Shown here piece by piece: positions 9,239-17,485 of a stretch of 22,566 nucleotides of DNA; within the stretch, counting starts at the first letter, position 1; each line of letters starts with the position of its first letter. The stretch comes from Coemansia sp. RSA 922 (Eukaryota; Kickxellomycota; Kickxellomycetes; Kickxellales; Kickxellaceae), in contig JANBQS010000289.1 in assembly GCA_027577415.1 (NCBI GenBank), positions 1-22,566 on the forward strand, in the 5' to 3' direction. The notes below the pieces were generated by a model. That model was not told the origin of the DNA and did no database searches. It saw only the letters and a list, made by a program, of their open reading frames with translations. A program made the position numbers and the translations under genes.

Positions 9239-9778
9239 ATGTCATCTTTAGAAAAGGGAGAAAAAGTAACTCAGTCCAAGGACGCTGTGACTAACGACAG
9301 TCTTCCTGTGGTTGAGCGCAAGTACCACAGTGTAGTAACAAAGCCACTTGCCAAGAAGAAGGGATCGGCAGTAGCCAAAGACACGACGAACAGCGAGACG
9401 GTCGATTCAAAGAAGGAAGACAGTGGCGTCATAGAGCCCGTTGACGAAAAAGCTGTGGACAAAAAGAGCTATTTGCATATCAGGACAAAGTATACCAGCG
9501 GTATGGAACTACTGATTCAAAACAAGGAGACGGCGCTCGACCATGTGTTTGAAATCAATGTTAAAGCGGAACCGATGAATATGAAAGACCTTATTAAATA
9601 CGTGGGCGAGACTCAGGTACTCGACGGTAAACAGAGTGCGTTTTCTAGGGAAGAGACTATCTGCCCCGGGATCATGGTTATCATCAACGAATGCGATTGG
9701 GAGGTCATGGATGAACTCGAGTATGTGTTGCAAGATAACGATGTTGTTGAGTTTATTTCTACTCTACATGGCGGATAG
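9239..9778 (+). CDS. URM1: Urm1, ubiquitin-related modifier, with long N-terminal extension (179 aa)
   Basis: The C-terminal 103 residues (77-179) match Urm1. They start SYLHIRTKYTSGMELL, contain MKDLIKYV and CPGIMVIINECDWE, and end DVVEFISTLHGG. The terminal Gly-Gly lies directly before TAG, as needed for activation. Known role: Urm1 is thiocarboxylated at the C-terminus by an E1-like enzyme (Uba4). It donates sulfur for 2-thiolation of the tRNA wobble uridine and can be conjugated to proteins under oxidative stress. Usual Urm1 length is about 100 residues. Here a lysine-, serine- and acid-rich tail of 76 residues precedes the fold. There is no in-frame ATG between 9239 and the fold, so the tail is translated unless there is unseen splicing. 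The gene converges with isocitrate lyase 37 bp away. Confidence 0.9.
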   Translation: MSSLEKGEKVTQSKDAVTNDSLPVVERKYHSVVTKPLAKKKGSAVAKDTTNSETVDSKKEDSGVIEPVDEKAVDKKSYLHIRTKYTSGMELLIQNKETALDHVFEINVKAEPMNMKDLIKYVGETQVLDGKQSAFSREETICPGIMVIINECDWEVMDELEYVLQDNDVVEFISTLHGG

Positions 9779-9803
9779 ACCAAACTGTTATATTTACGAA
9801 GAA

Positions 9804-9809
9804 AATAAA
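9804..9809 (+). terminator. AATAAA polyadenylation-like signal for URM1
   Basis: AATAAA occurs 26 nt after the URM1 stop and just short of the isocitrate lyase stop on the other strand. Cleavage after this signal would place the URM1 3' end inside the lyase coding region, so the two transcripts probably overlap. Confidence 0.4.
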
Positions 9810-9815
9810 AAATGA

Positions 9816-11453
9816 TTACTTGAACTGGCTTTCAGTGACGCCTGCACCCATGGCAGCTGTGGCAGAAACGCCGCCGGTGGCAATGGACATGAGACTATCG
9901 ACGTATTTGGCGCCAGACCATTTCTGATGAGCCAGGGTCTCTACTCCGTTAGCACGCTCTTGGCGCTGAATACCGTTGACGTAGGCGTACATGCCCTTTG
10001 TGGCATAGTTGCGAGCAAACATATCGGAAGACAGACCAGTTGCGTGGAAGCCGCCAAGGGTAATAAACTGCCAGACAAAGCCCAGTTTTCCTAGGCTCGG
10101 CACATAGGCCTCCATATCAGCGTCAGTCAGACCGGCGGCATCCCAGTTGAACGAGGGCGACAGGTTATATGCTAGCCATTGCTCTGGGTAGACGGCGTGT
10201 ACGCCGCGAGAAAAGTCTTCGGCTTGCTGGAGAATTGGCTTGGCAGTCTCCATCCACAGCAAGTCGCTGTAGGGCGCATAGGCGATAGCGCGCATAATGC
10301 AGGCAGGAGTTCCGCCGCGGTAACGGTAGTATCCCTCGCGAGGACGCGGGGCATCCCAGTCCCAGTAGATCTCAGACGCCTTGCCGCCAAACACGCGGAT
10401 AGCCAAGGCGCGGGCCTCGATGTTTGACAGCTTGTTGGCGTCCGAAACAAAGGTTGAAATCTGAGCAGCAGTGTATGCCTGTGCTGTGGCCCAGTCGGCG
10501 ACAGCTTCGGCAAAGGTCTTGACGCCAGCCTTCTCGCTCCACTCCTTTTCGACGCGCTCTAGGTCGGATCCCGAAACACCACGGCTCTGAGCGTCAGACA
10601 TGGCGAGAGCCAAGTGGGGCAAAGCGCGGTTGGTTGAACCCAGGATGAAGGGGTGGTCGCGTGGATCAATGTTGCTGGTTAGCAGGGTGGCGGCTTCGGC
10701 GTCAGTGCGAGCAACTACCAGCGTCTCGGTACCCATGATGTCGAATTGAGCGCGGATAGCCACCAGGCGGTTGATGTGCTCAGAGACGGGGACCAACACT
10801 TTGCCTGCCATGTGGCCACACTTCTTAGTACCCGCCGCTTGATCCTCAATGTGGATGCCGGCGGCACCAGCCTCGACAAACATCTTGGCTAGTTTCATAT
10901 TGGCCGTAATGCCGCCATGACCCGTGTCTGCGTCCGCAATGATGGGCCGCAAAAAGTCTATAAGCGGCAGGTTGGCGCGCTGGCTAGCTGGCACTGAGAG
11001 ACGCTCCTCGTTCTGGCGCCGGTCATGGAAGAGCTGGGCCTTGAAAAGCTGGTCCACTTTCTTGGGCAGCGTGTCCATTGGGTAGTCAGCTAGGTCGGGG
11101 CCTGGTTCGTTGCTGGAGCTGGCCGTAGATGAGGATTGCCAGCCTGAAACGTAAACGGTCTCGAGGTATTTGGCCATTTGCGCTACTTGGATGGGGTCAA
11201 GGCAACCAAACGTGTGGGAGGCTGTGCGCTCGCCGAAGCGTTTCTCGAATAGCGCGAATACCTTTTTGGCTTGGGCGTCCGATGGATAGCTGGGTAGAAT
11301 GGAGCCGCGCTTGGATACAATGCTCTCGGCCGTGTAAGGACGTACAATGCCACGGAACCGTGAGCTACTCCACCACTGCTTTACCTGAGCCACTTGTTCG
11401 CGGAAACGCTGCTCTTCGGCGTCGATTACTTGGGAAGACAACGTAGATACCAT
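9816..11453 (-). CDS. ICL1: Isocitrate lyase (545 aa), glyoxylate cycle
   Basis: Splits isocitrate into glyoxylate and succinate, the first step of the glyoxylate bypass that allows growth on acetate and fatty acids. The family signature KKCGHM lies at 210-215 with catalytic Cys212. It is preceded by [11 protein letters not shown] (171-181), which carries metal and substrate ligands, and by GIHIEDQ (199-205). A later NLSPSFNWD motif is also intact. The N-terminus has the eukaryotic WWSSSRFRG and [13 protein letters not shown] segments. Length is normal for fungal enzymes. The protein ends ESQFK, not a canonical SKL-type peroxisomal signal. No intron is seen. The gene converges with URM1 and diverges from HUB1. 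A TATA box lies about 95 bp upstream of the start. Confidence 0.96.
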   Translation of the reverse strand: MVSTLSSQVIDAEEQRFREQVAQVKQWWSSSRFRGIVRPYTAESIVSKRGSILPSYPSDAQAKKVFALFEKRFGERTASHTFGCLDPIQVAQMAKYLETVYVSGWQSSSTASSSNEPGPDLADYPMDTLPKKVDQLFKAQLFHDRRQNEERLSVPASQRANLPLIDFLRPIIADADTGHGGITANMKLAKMFVEAGAAGIHIEDQAAGTKKCGHMAGKVLVPVSEHINRLVAIRAQFDIMGTETLVVARTDAEAATLLTSNIDPRDHPFILGSTNRALPHLALAMSDAQSRGVSGSDLERVEKEWSEKAGVKTFAEAVADWATAQAYTAAQISTFVSDANKLSNIEARALAIRVFGGKASEIYWDWDAPRPREGYYRYRGGTPACIMRAIAYAPYSDLLWMETAKPILQQAEDFSRGVHAVYPEQWLAYNLSPSFNWDAAGLTDADMEAYVPSLGKLGFVWQFITLGGFHATGLSSDMFARNYATKGMYAYVNGIQRQERANGVETLAHQKWSGAKYVDSLMSIATGGVSATAAMGAGVTESQFK

Positions 11454-11992
11454 CTTTAGAAGAAAAAAAAATAGGTTGTGGTATTCTGTGGAAATGTAGA
11501 GATAGTGAGATGGGCTTGTTTTTCTTTAGGCGGCCAGAATGAGGATTTATATAGTCGACGATAACGCCCCTCAAGCGCATACAGGTAGATGCGCAGAGCA
11601 AGCACGCGCGCACTTTCCCGCGTGGGTCCGGGCGCTTTTGCAGTTAAGCTCCTTATCGGAGGATTTCAGCTTCTTTTAGACGCATGTGATTGCCCAGAGC
11701 AAACAGTCACCATTCTTGAGAGCTCCGCTTATCTCTCTTTTGTTGGTTCACATGGGAAAAACCAATTTGCCACGCTATATTTTCACATGCAATGCAAAGT
11801 ACCCCTTTTTAGATTAATTATAGACCAGGTGTCAGCTCAAGCCATTGCATCAATTTGCATACGGATTAACGTTTTGCCAGCAGATAGATGTGCTCCATAG
11901 TAGCCGGCTTGGTTTGTGAGTGCTTATCAATTAACTCGTAAAAAAATACTGTCCAGCCTCCAACTATTGCTATCATTATATCTCTGCACACA
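11454..11992. promoter_or_regulatory. Divergent ICL1/HUB1 upstream region
   Basis: The 539-bp gap lies between two divergent genes. On the minus side the lyase leader is short and purine/pyrimidine biased. A TATA box on that strand occupies 11546-11553. The rest has several short frames without protein-like conservation. I see no repeat or RNA gene. Glyoxylate-cycle control sites would be expected here but I could not identify one. Confidence 0.4.
11546..11553 (-). promoter_or_regulatory. TATA box of isocitrate lyase
   Basis: TATATAAA reads on the minus strand, about 93-100 bp upstream of the start codon. That would leave a leader of about 60 nt if transcription starts roughly 30 nt downstream. 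Confidence 0.5.
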
Positions 11993-12516
11993 ATGTACAA
12001 AAGTAGAAAAAGGTCTGCCTCGCCCACATCTCGACGCGCACTGACCAGTCGCAGATATGACGACGAAAGTAGAAGCACAGAAAGATCCAGGCGGAGTAGA
12101 ACCGAGTCAGACCATTATAAGCCAGACAGCCAAAGGAGGCATAGGCGCGAGCTAGACTCAAAGTCTGATAAGGATTATCCAAAAGATAAGGACCAAGCAC
12201 CCGTGCCCGCGGGGACAATACAGGTGACATTTGACGATCGCTCTGGCAAAAAAGTCACGCTTCCATGCCTGTAAGTAACACCCGCATATTTGTTTATCTC
12301 AATGTCCGTGTATCCGTATTTCCTTTTACTAACTAATACTAAGTCTGTAGGCCTAATGACGATATCGGCAGCATAAAAAAGATGGTGGCGGCGGTAATTG
12401 GCACAAAGGCAAACAAGTTTGTACTTAAACGCGGAGCTCAGACTTTCAAGGACCAGGGTTCATTGGATCTGTATGAGGTTCACGACAAGACTAGCGTCGA
12501 GATATTGTATACCTAG
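11993..12516 (+). CDS. HUB1: Hub1/UBL5 ubiquitin-like splicing modifier with RS-rich N-terminal tail (147 aa, two exons)
   Basis: Exons 11993-12270 and 12351-12516 join in frame through an 80-nt GTAAGT...TAG intron, whose removal splits a Leu codon. Residues 75-147 give a 73-residue Hub1 fold: TIQVTFDDRSGKKVTLPC, then NDDIGSIKKMVAAVIGTK, FVLKRGAQTFKDQGSL and YEVHDKTSVEILYT. Hub1 binds HIND motifs of Snu66 and also Prp5, and tunes splice-site choice. The Asp used for HIND binding appears kept (Asp96). The usual C-terminal Tyr-Tyr is Leu-Tyr here. Known Hub1 proteins are about 73 residues. This one has 74 extra residues rich in Ser-Arg/Arg-Ser pairs (SRKRSAS, ESRSTERSRRSR, QRRHRR), then a Lys/Asp stretch, like an SR-protein tail. 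The first exon has no other ATG. An AATAAA lies at 12541-12546. Confidence 0.9.
12271..12350 (+). other. Intron of HUB1
   Basis: Donor GTAAGT and acceptor CTGTAG bound an 80-nt AT-rich intron. Branch-like sequences CTAAC and CTAAT lie about 15-20 nt before the acceptor. Splicing restores the ubiquitin-fold frame exactly, whereas read-through meets TAA immediately. Confidence 0.92.
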
Positions 12517-12821
12517 AAGGGGGCGCAGCATGACAAAAAAAATAAATGGCAGTAGTACGCTTTGTTTTTTGAATTGTTCTCTCAGTGGCGATCCTAGGGA
12601 CTTGCATTATCAGCCTCCCCCAACGGTTTCGGCACGAGGGATGTACCGCATCTGAGTGCGGTGATTGGGCCATGAGACAAGCAAACTCCACGCGCATACA
12701 GTATTAACATTCCAGCTGTTTGGTGGAAGGTGTCCAGCCCTTTTTTCTCTTTCTTTCCTCATCTTTATATTTTAATTATCGAATTTCACACTTTCATTTT
12801 TTTTTTTTCCTTTTCCTTTCC
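12517..12821. promoter_or_regulatory. HUB1 3' end and HMG-CoA reductase upstream region
   Basis: The region opens with the AATAAA of HUB1 (12541-12546). Further on, an inverted repeat CCGCA-N6-TGCGG (12646-12661) is followed at once by ATTGG, an inverted CCAAT box (12664-12668). A long pyrimidine-rich leader with a T run (about 12798-12808) ends at the reductase ATG. No clear sterol regulatory element was found. The reductase frame stays open upstream to 12720 but has no ATG there. Confidence 0.35.
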
Positions 12822-15800
12822 ATGGCTGGCATTCTCTCTCGAGCCACGAGCAGTGTGGCGCGCAAGCCCATCGAGACTATAGGATTCTGCACCATCCTCG
12901 TGGTCTGCGCCTGTTACTTTCTTTGGCAGACCATCAAGCACGACTCACTATTTGCTGGTAGCCATGGAGCTGGATTCCCAGCGTACGCCGTCAACTATGT
13001 TCGCACTGATAATGCCAAGTTTAATATCGCCAGCCATGGCGCTCCAATGTCCGCCATGCAAGGTGTCGACATTTTTGCAGTCGCCCTACACGGAAACCAT
13101 ATGCAGCCTCAAGCCTCTTCGTCATCGCGGCGTCAAAAGTCCGCTTTCCGCAAGGCTATGGCGGAGGTTGAAGCTATTTTTGGGCAGATCCAGACCGAGC
13201 AGTTTTCCGGCCATGCGTTCAGCGATGTTTGTGCCAAAGCCGAGGGCGATGGCTGCTTGGCGCTGGGTCCTTCCTCCGCGGGGCGTGCTTCTGAGGGAGA
13301 CTATGAGTTTTTGCGCGGGTCGCTCGAGTCCCCCGGAACAGTGCTGGTGTTTGGACTGGACACGTCGACGAGTGCCAAGGCGCTGGTGGCTGAGCAGTGG
13401 GCTCGCGGAGCGCGTGGCTTCCTAGAAACGAGGCTGCACTCGCGCAAGCCCCTGAGCCCCGGCGTGGCGTTCCGCATCGTTGACCGTGTGTACCGGCTGC
13501 TGGGCGAGGCTACTGTGGGCGAGGTGCTGTTGGTGTTCATGAGCTATGCGATTACTATCGGCACGTTCATCAACACATTTACTACGATGCGGCGGTACGG
13601 GTCGCAGCTGACGTTGGCGCTGTCGGTGATTTTCTCGGGGTTCTGCGCGTTTGTATTTGCCATCGTTGCGATGCACTTGCTCGGCTACTCGATTAACGCC
13701 GTGCTGCTGACTGAGGCACTGCCGTTCCTCATTATCTGCGTGGGCTTTGACAAGTCGCTGACGCTGACTCGGTCGGTGCTGCTGGCGGCCTATACTGACC
13801 GCTCTCAGCGCCCCCAGGCCTCTGACCTCCTGAAGCGCGCTGATAGCGCTACTGTTACTCCGGCGCAGATCCAGACGCAGATTGCCAAGGGCGTGGACAA
13901 GTGCGCTACTGGGCTGGCTAGAGACTATCTGTTTGAAATCGGCATTCTTTCCATCGGCGTGTGCTCGGGCGTGGCGCAGCTACATGAGGTGTGCTTGATC
14001 TCGTCGTTTATCCTTATGTTTGACGGCATCTTTATGTTCACTTTGTACTCGGCCGTGCTGACGCTAAAGCTGGATCTAATTCGCGTGCGGTCGCAGCGCA
14101 AGCTGGTCAGCAGCCAGCGTGCCGAGGGATATGACGACGACGCGACCATTACTAGTGGGGCGACGCCGGCGCTGTACAAGAAAATCGCACTCAAGGCTCT
14201 TTCCGACGATGAGGCGCGTGGCGAGAATAAGACTATCAGGGTTCTCAAGACCTTGGTCCTTGGCGGATTTATCCTCGTATCGGGCATCGAGTCCAGTGGG
14301 TATGTGTCGGGCGCCTTTTCGCTAAAGTCATTGTTTACTAGCACTCGTGGCGTGGGTCCGGCGGCGGCGCAGATGCAGGCGACTGCCGTTGAGCTGTCGC
14401 GCTTCCCGGTGCTCGACCGTATTGCCGCCCCGCTCATCACACTAGTGTCTTCGGGAGTCAAGGGCCCTATGCGCGTGCGCGTCCTCCCTGTCGGTAGCTG
14501 GTACATTGACAGCGTTGCGGTGGCATCAGTGGCCGACTCCCTAGAGAGCAGCAGCATCGTTATTGCCCTGTTGGCCGCTGCTGTGGCAGCGTCGTTGGGC
14601 GTCAACGTCTACTTGGCCTTGTTCCGCGTCGACACTGGGGCCAACGCTGCTGCTAGGGGTCTGCCGCCAGCGTTTGGCAACATCTTGCGTGACGGCGCAT
14701 CGCCCACTTTCAGCTCCCCACCCACTGCAGCATCGCTGACCGAGGCCGAGGAGAGCGCTGCCGAGGATACTGCCAGCAGCTCGCCGCAACCCTCCACGCC
14801 AGTGTCATTGTTGCCGACTAGGACCAGCGTGCGGGCAGTAAAGGTGGCTGAGCATCGCACTATTGCCATGGCATCTGAACTAAGTGGCAGCGACCGGTCG
14901 GTCGAAGTGTGCCGCGTGGTACTGGAGGCCGAGGGTGCTAGCAAGCTCAGCGACGGCGAGATTCTGCAGCTGGTGGCGGCAGGCGAGATCCCAGCCTACT
15001 CGCTGGAGCGGCGACTGCGCGATGACGTGCGTGCCATCCGCGTAAGGCGGGCGCTGGTGTCGCGTGCGGGAGCTGCTTCACTGTCTTCTTCTCTGCTGCC
15101 GTACGAGCACTACGACTATAGCGGCGTGCACGGCCAGTGCTGCGAGAACGTCATTGGCGTGATGCCCATTCCCGTGGGCGTGGCGGGACCAATGCGTATT
15201 GACGGCGAGATGGTGCACATTCCTATGGCTACCACTGAGGGCGCTCTGGTGGCGTCGACATCGCGCGGATGTAAGGCTATTACTCTGGGTGGCGGCGCTA
15301 TGACCATTCTTACTAAGGACGGAATGACTCGTGGTCCCTGCTTGCAGATGCCCAATGTCATGCGTGCGGGCGCCTTGAAGATTTGGCTGGAAAGCGATCC
15401 CGGCTTTGCTGATGTCCGCGGTGCCTTCCAGGCTACCAGCCGCTTTGCTAAGCTTCGTAGTCTCAAGGTCGCCATTGCCGGACGTCTAGTGTATGTGCGT
15501 TTCACAACGTTTACGGGTGACGCTATGGGCATGAACATGATCTCTAAGGGCTGCGAGGCTGCTTTGCGTCTTATTCAATCCCGCTTCGAGGACTGCGAGG
15601 TTATCTCGGTGTCGGGCAACTACTGCACGGACAAGAAGCCGGCCGCTATCAACTGGATCGATGGTCGCGGCAAATCAGTCGCTGCTGAGGCTATCATTCC
15701 CGGAGACGTTGTACGCCGCGTACTCAAGACCTCGGTGGAGGACTTGTGTCGCTTGAATATTAGCAAGAATCTTATTGGCTCCGCAATGGCCGGCGCTATG

Positions 15801-16292
15801 GGCGGCTTCAACGCTCATGCTGCCAATACTCTTACGGCCATATACCTAGCTACTGGACAAGACCCGGCCCAGAACGTCGAATCGTCCACCTGCATTACTC
15901 TGATGGAGCCAGCAAACGACGGCCAGGACCTGCGTATCTCTTGTACTATGCCTAGCATCGAGGTCGGCACTATTGGCGGCGGAACTACGTTGCCGCCGCA
16001 GGCTGCGTGTTTGGATATCCTGGGATGCCGTGGCCCGCATCGCGAATTGCCTGGTGCTAATGCGCAGAGACTGGCGCGTATCATTTGTGCTGCTGTCATG
16101 GCTGGAGAGCTATCGTTGTGCTCGGCTTTGGCGTCTGGAGATCTGGTTAAGTCGCATATTGCTCTGAATAGGGCTGTTGTGCCTGCTACTCCCGCTAATA
16201 CTCCGCTTAATAGCGTTACCCCACATGCGTCCTGTGCGGATATCCAGGCCATGTCGAGGATCAAGCAAGAAGCTGCTGCCAACGGGAAATAA
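12822..16292 (+). CDS. HMG1: 3-hydroxy-3-methylglutaryl-CoA reductase (1156 aa)
   Basis: Reduces HMG-CoA to mevalonate, the committed step of sterol and isoprenoid synthesis, in the ER membrane. Start is ATG 12822 (MAGILSRATS). A first membrane span at about 18-36 is followed by a long lumenal loop. A sterol-sensing-domain-like membrane block at about 233-415 (with VGFDKSLTLTRSVL) and more hydrophobic segments to about 600 follow. A Ser/Pro/Glu-rich linker is at 620-665. The catalytic domain fills about 670-1120. It shows ENVIGVMPIPVGVAGP (775-790), Glu806 in ATTEGA, GDAMGMNM (899-906), Lys938/939 in TDKKPAAINW, Asp1014 in GQDPAQN and His1112 in KSHIALNR. All four catalytic groups are present. 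The residue matching the mammalian AMPK-target serine is Ala1118. No introns are seen. The gene is GC-rich relative to the F-box cluster. Confidence 0.97.
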   Translation: MAGILSRATSSVARKPIETIGFCTILVVCACYFLWQTIKHDSLFAGSHGAGFPAYAVNYVRTDNAKFNIASHGAPMSAMQGVDIFAVALHGNHMQPQASSSSRRQKSAFRKAMAEVEAIFGQIQTEQFSGHAFSDVCAKAEGDGCLALGPSSAGRASEGDYEFLRGSLESPGTVLVFGLDTSTSAKALVAEQWARGARGFLETRLHSRKPLSPGVAFRIVDRVYRLLGEATVGEVLLVFMSYAITIGTFINTFTTMRRYGSQLTLALSVIFSGFCAFVFAIVAMHLLGYSINAVLLTEALPFLIICVGFDKSLTLTRSVLLAAYTDRSQRPQASDLLKRADSATVTPAQIQTQIAKGVDKCATGLARDYLFEIGILSIGVCSGVAQLHEVCLISSFILMFDGIFMFTLYSAVLTLKLDLIRVRSQRKLVSSQRAEGYDDDATITSGATPALYKKIALKALSDDEARGENKTIRVLKTLVLGGFILVSGIESSGYVSGAFSLKSLFTSTRGVGPAAAQMQATAVELSRFPVLDRIAAPLITLVSSGVKGPMRVRVLPVGSWYIDSVAVASVADSLESSSIVIALLAAAVAASLGVNVYLALFRVDTGANAAARGLPPAFGNILRDGASPTFSSPPTAASLTEAEESAAEDTASSSPQPSTPVSLLPTRTSVRAVKVAEHRTIAMASELSGSDRSVEVCRVVLEAEGASKLSDGEILQLVAAGEIPAYSLERRLRDDVRAIRVRRALVSRAGAASLSSSLLPYEHYDYSGVHGQCCENVIGVMPIPVGVAGPMRIDGEMVHIPMATTEGALVASTSRGCKAITLGGGAMTILTKDGMTRGPCLQMPNVMRAGALKIWLESDPGFADVRGAFQATSRFAKLRSLKVAIAGRLVYVRFTTFTGDAMGMNMISKGCEAALRLIQSRFEDCEVISVSGNYCTDKKPAAINWIDGRGKSVAAEAIIPGDVVRRVLKTSVEDLCRLNISKNLIGSAMAGAMGGFNAHAANTLTAIYLATGQDPAQNVESSTCITLMEPANDGQDLRISCTMPSIEVGTIGGGTTLPPQAACLDILGCRGPHRELPGANAQRLARIICAAVMAGELSLCSALASGDLVKSHIALNRAVVPATPANTPLNSVTPHASCADIQAMSRIKQEAAANGK

Positions 16293-16475
16293 TAATACAA
16301 AAAAATTGTTTCTTATTTCTTTCATATATTTCTTTTAAAAAATTTTGAACAAATATTCTATGGTATTATAGCCTGTTTTTTTTTTCACAGATGTAAAGGA
16401 GGGGGAAATAGAGAGGAAACAGCATTTTGGCAGCTTGGGGTGTGGGAGTGGGGCCACTATTTGTCAATATCACTG

Positions 16476-16495
16476 TTCTCTTGTCCAAGTCACCA
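16476..16495 (+). repeat. 20-bp upstream direct repeat, copy 1
   Basis: TTCTCTTGTCCAAGTCACCA is identical to 18072-18091. The two copies lie 551 and 577 bp before the ATGs of the two small paralogous genes. Confidence 0.85.
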
Positions 16496-16891
16496 AAGGC
16501 AAACCATGTGAGGGCTAAGGAAAAAAGTTATTTCGAAGCTCAGCAAAAAATGTAGCTTGGCTATAATCATTTCTGTACACATTGCCTATCGTTAAAGTAC
16601 AGAATCTTGGGATAGCATGTCCTCAAAGGCCCATTCAAAGAAAATTCGCATTAAAGCAAAAAAGGGCGCTACTTTATAGGCCCAATTAAAATTAGGAGCA
16701 AAGGAGGAATCACTTTCAAAGGTGGGTAAAAAGAACCCCCCCTTTTCTGAAGCAACTTGTAAGCACATCCAGAAATTGTATTGGATATCCTAGTAATAAA
16801 GAAAGCTATAGTGCAATTTCCGCCTTGTCCCCAACCCCTTGCTGTTGACAGAAAAAAGGGCTGTTTATTTCACCTTTCCATCGTCTTTGTT

Positions 16892-16902
16892 GCCCTATTT
16901 AA
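16892..16902 (+). promoter_or_regulatory. Core promoter element GCCCTATTTAA, gene A
   Basis: This TATA-like element is shared exactly with 18521-18531, where it lies 128 bp before the ATG; here the distance is 135 bp. Flanking sequence is also similar: CTTTGT just before, and GCCCGC, CAGAAG-GAATG and ACAAAAG after. Confidence 0.55.
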
Positions 16903-17026
16903 GACGCCCGCCCTGCAGAAGGGAATGAATTCTGGACAAAAGCATCACTGCCCCATCCCCTTTATTTCTCTTTAGACCCTATATATTTTTTGCTTCTATC
17001 GTCTACACACCTTAAAGCTGTTAGCC

Positions 17027-17485
17027 ATGACAGAGTATAATATGAAAGTTTACGCAGTAAGCAATATTCCGGGCAAGCAAGTAAAAGAAGTAAATTACGT
17101 AGGCTTATTTAAGATTGATGGAGAACGTTGCCCAAATGTGCTTGAATTTAAAAGCGTATTACTTAAAGCAGTAAATACGACAGTGACAACTCCAGTTGTA
17201 TCTGCCCACTACAGTAATTCAACCGCGAGTGCATGGATCTGGTATACTAAAGGTACAGATGTGATTCTGGAGACTACCACAGATTTTGTCACACTCCTTA
17301 CACAGAATAATTTTACAATTGAAAGCGCCGTCTTTAACAAGCTACTAGATTTTAATACTGATTATACAACACTGTCTAACCATTTTAACGACTACAGGAT
17401 TCCTGGAGGAAAAGGCAGACAGTATGAATATGCAGGAAAACTTTCTGTTGACATATCTATTCCAGGAGTGGAAGAGATAAAGTAG
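17027..17485 (+). CDS. Small protein of unknown function, copy A (152 aa)
   Basis: ORF from ATG 17027 to TAG 17483-17485, AT-rich, no intron. No family is recognised. The protein is soluble-looking, with no signal peptide or membrane span. It is rich in Thr, Asn, Val and Tyr with alternating hydrophobic residues, suggesting beta structure (KVYAVSN, VNYVGLFKI, ASAWIWYTKG, KLSVDISIPGV). It is a distant paralog of the 165-aa protein at 18649-19146. Both begin with a [KT]-[VM]-Y-x-V strand, share an F-N/D-rich region around LDFNTDYTTL, and end in a D-I-x-IPGV motif five to six residues from the C-terminus. The upstream regions are also related, which supports both as real genes arising by duplication. 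Function cannot be assigned. Confidence 0.7.
   Translation: MTEYNMKVYAVSNIPGKQVKEVNYVGLFKIDGERCPNVLEFKSVLLKAVNTTVTTPVVSAHYSNSTASAWIWYTKGTDVILETTTDFVTLLTQNNFTIESAVFNKLLDFNTDYTTLSNHFNDYRIPGGKGRQYEYAGKLSVDISIPGVEEIK

Larger units (their letters stand above)
16293..17026 (+). promoter_or_regulatory. Long upstream region of small gene A, with blocks repeated before small gene B
   Basis: The 734-bp gap has no gene. It contains short blocks that recur in the same order before the paralogous gene at 18649: TTCTCTTGTCCAAGTCACCA (16476-16495), CATTTCTGTACA (16568-16579), GGGCGCTA (16664-16671) and GCCCTATTTAA (16892-16902). The last is TATA-like and lies 135 bp before the ATG. A CATGTCCTCAAAGG block (16616-16629) matches 18015-18028. 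I infer a duplicated regulatory region. Confidence 0.6.

Noticed and set aside
12398..12655. 85-codon plus-strand frame
   Set aside because: It is a shadow of HUB1 exon 2, which is fixed by its ubiquitin-fold sequence and intron.
12720..12821. Upstream extension of the HMG-CoA reductase frame
   Set aside because: It has no ATG and translates the pyrimidine-rich leader. ATG 12822 directly precedes the first membrane segment.
13925..14605. 226-codon open frame antisense to HMG-CoA reductase
   Set aside because: It lies inside a certain coding region with GC-rich third positions, which keep antisense frames open. The product has no recognisable pattern.
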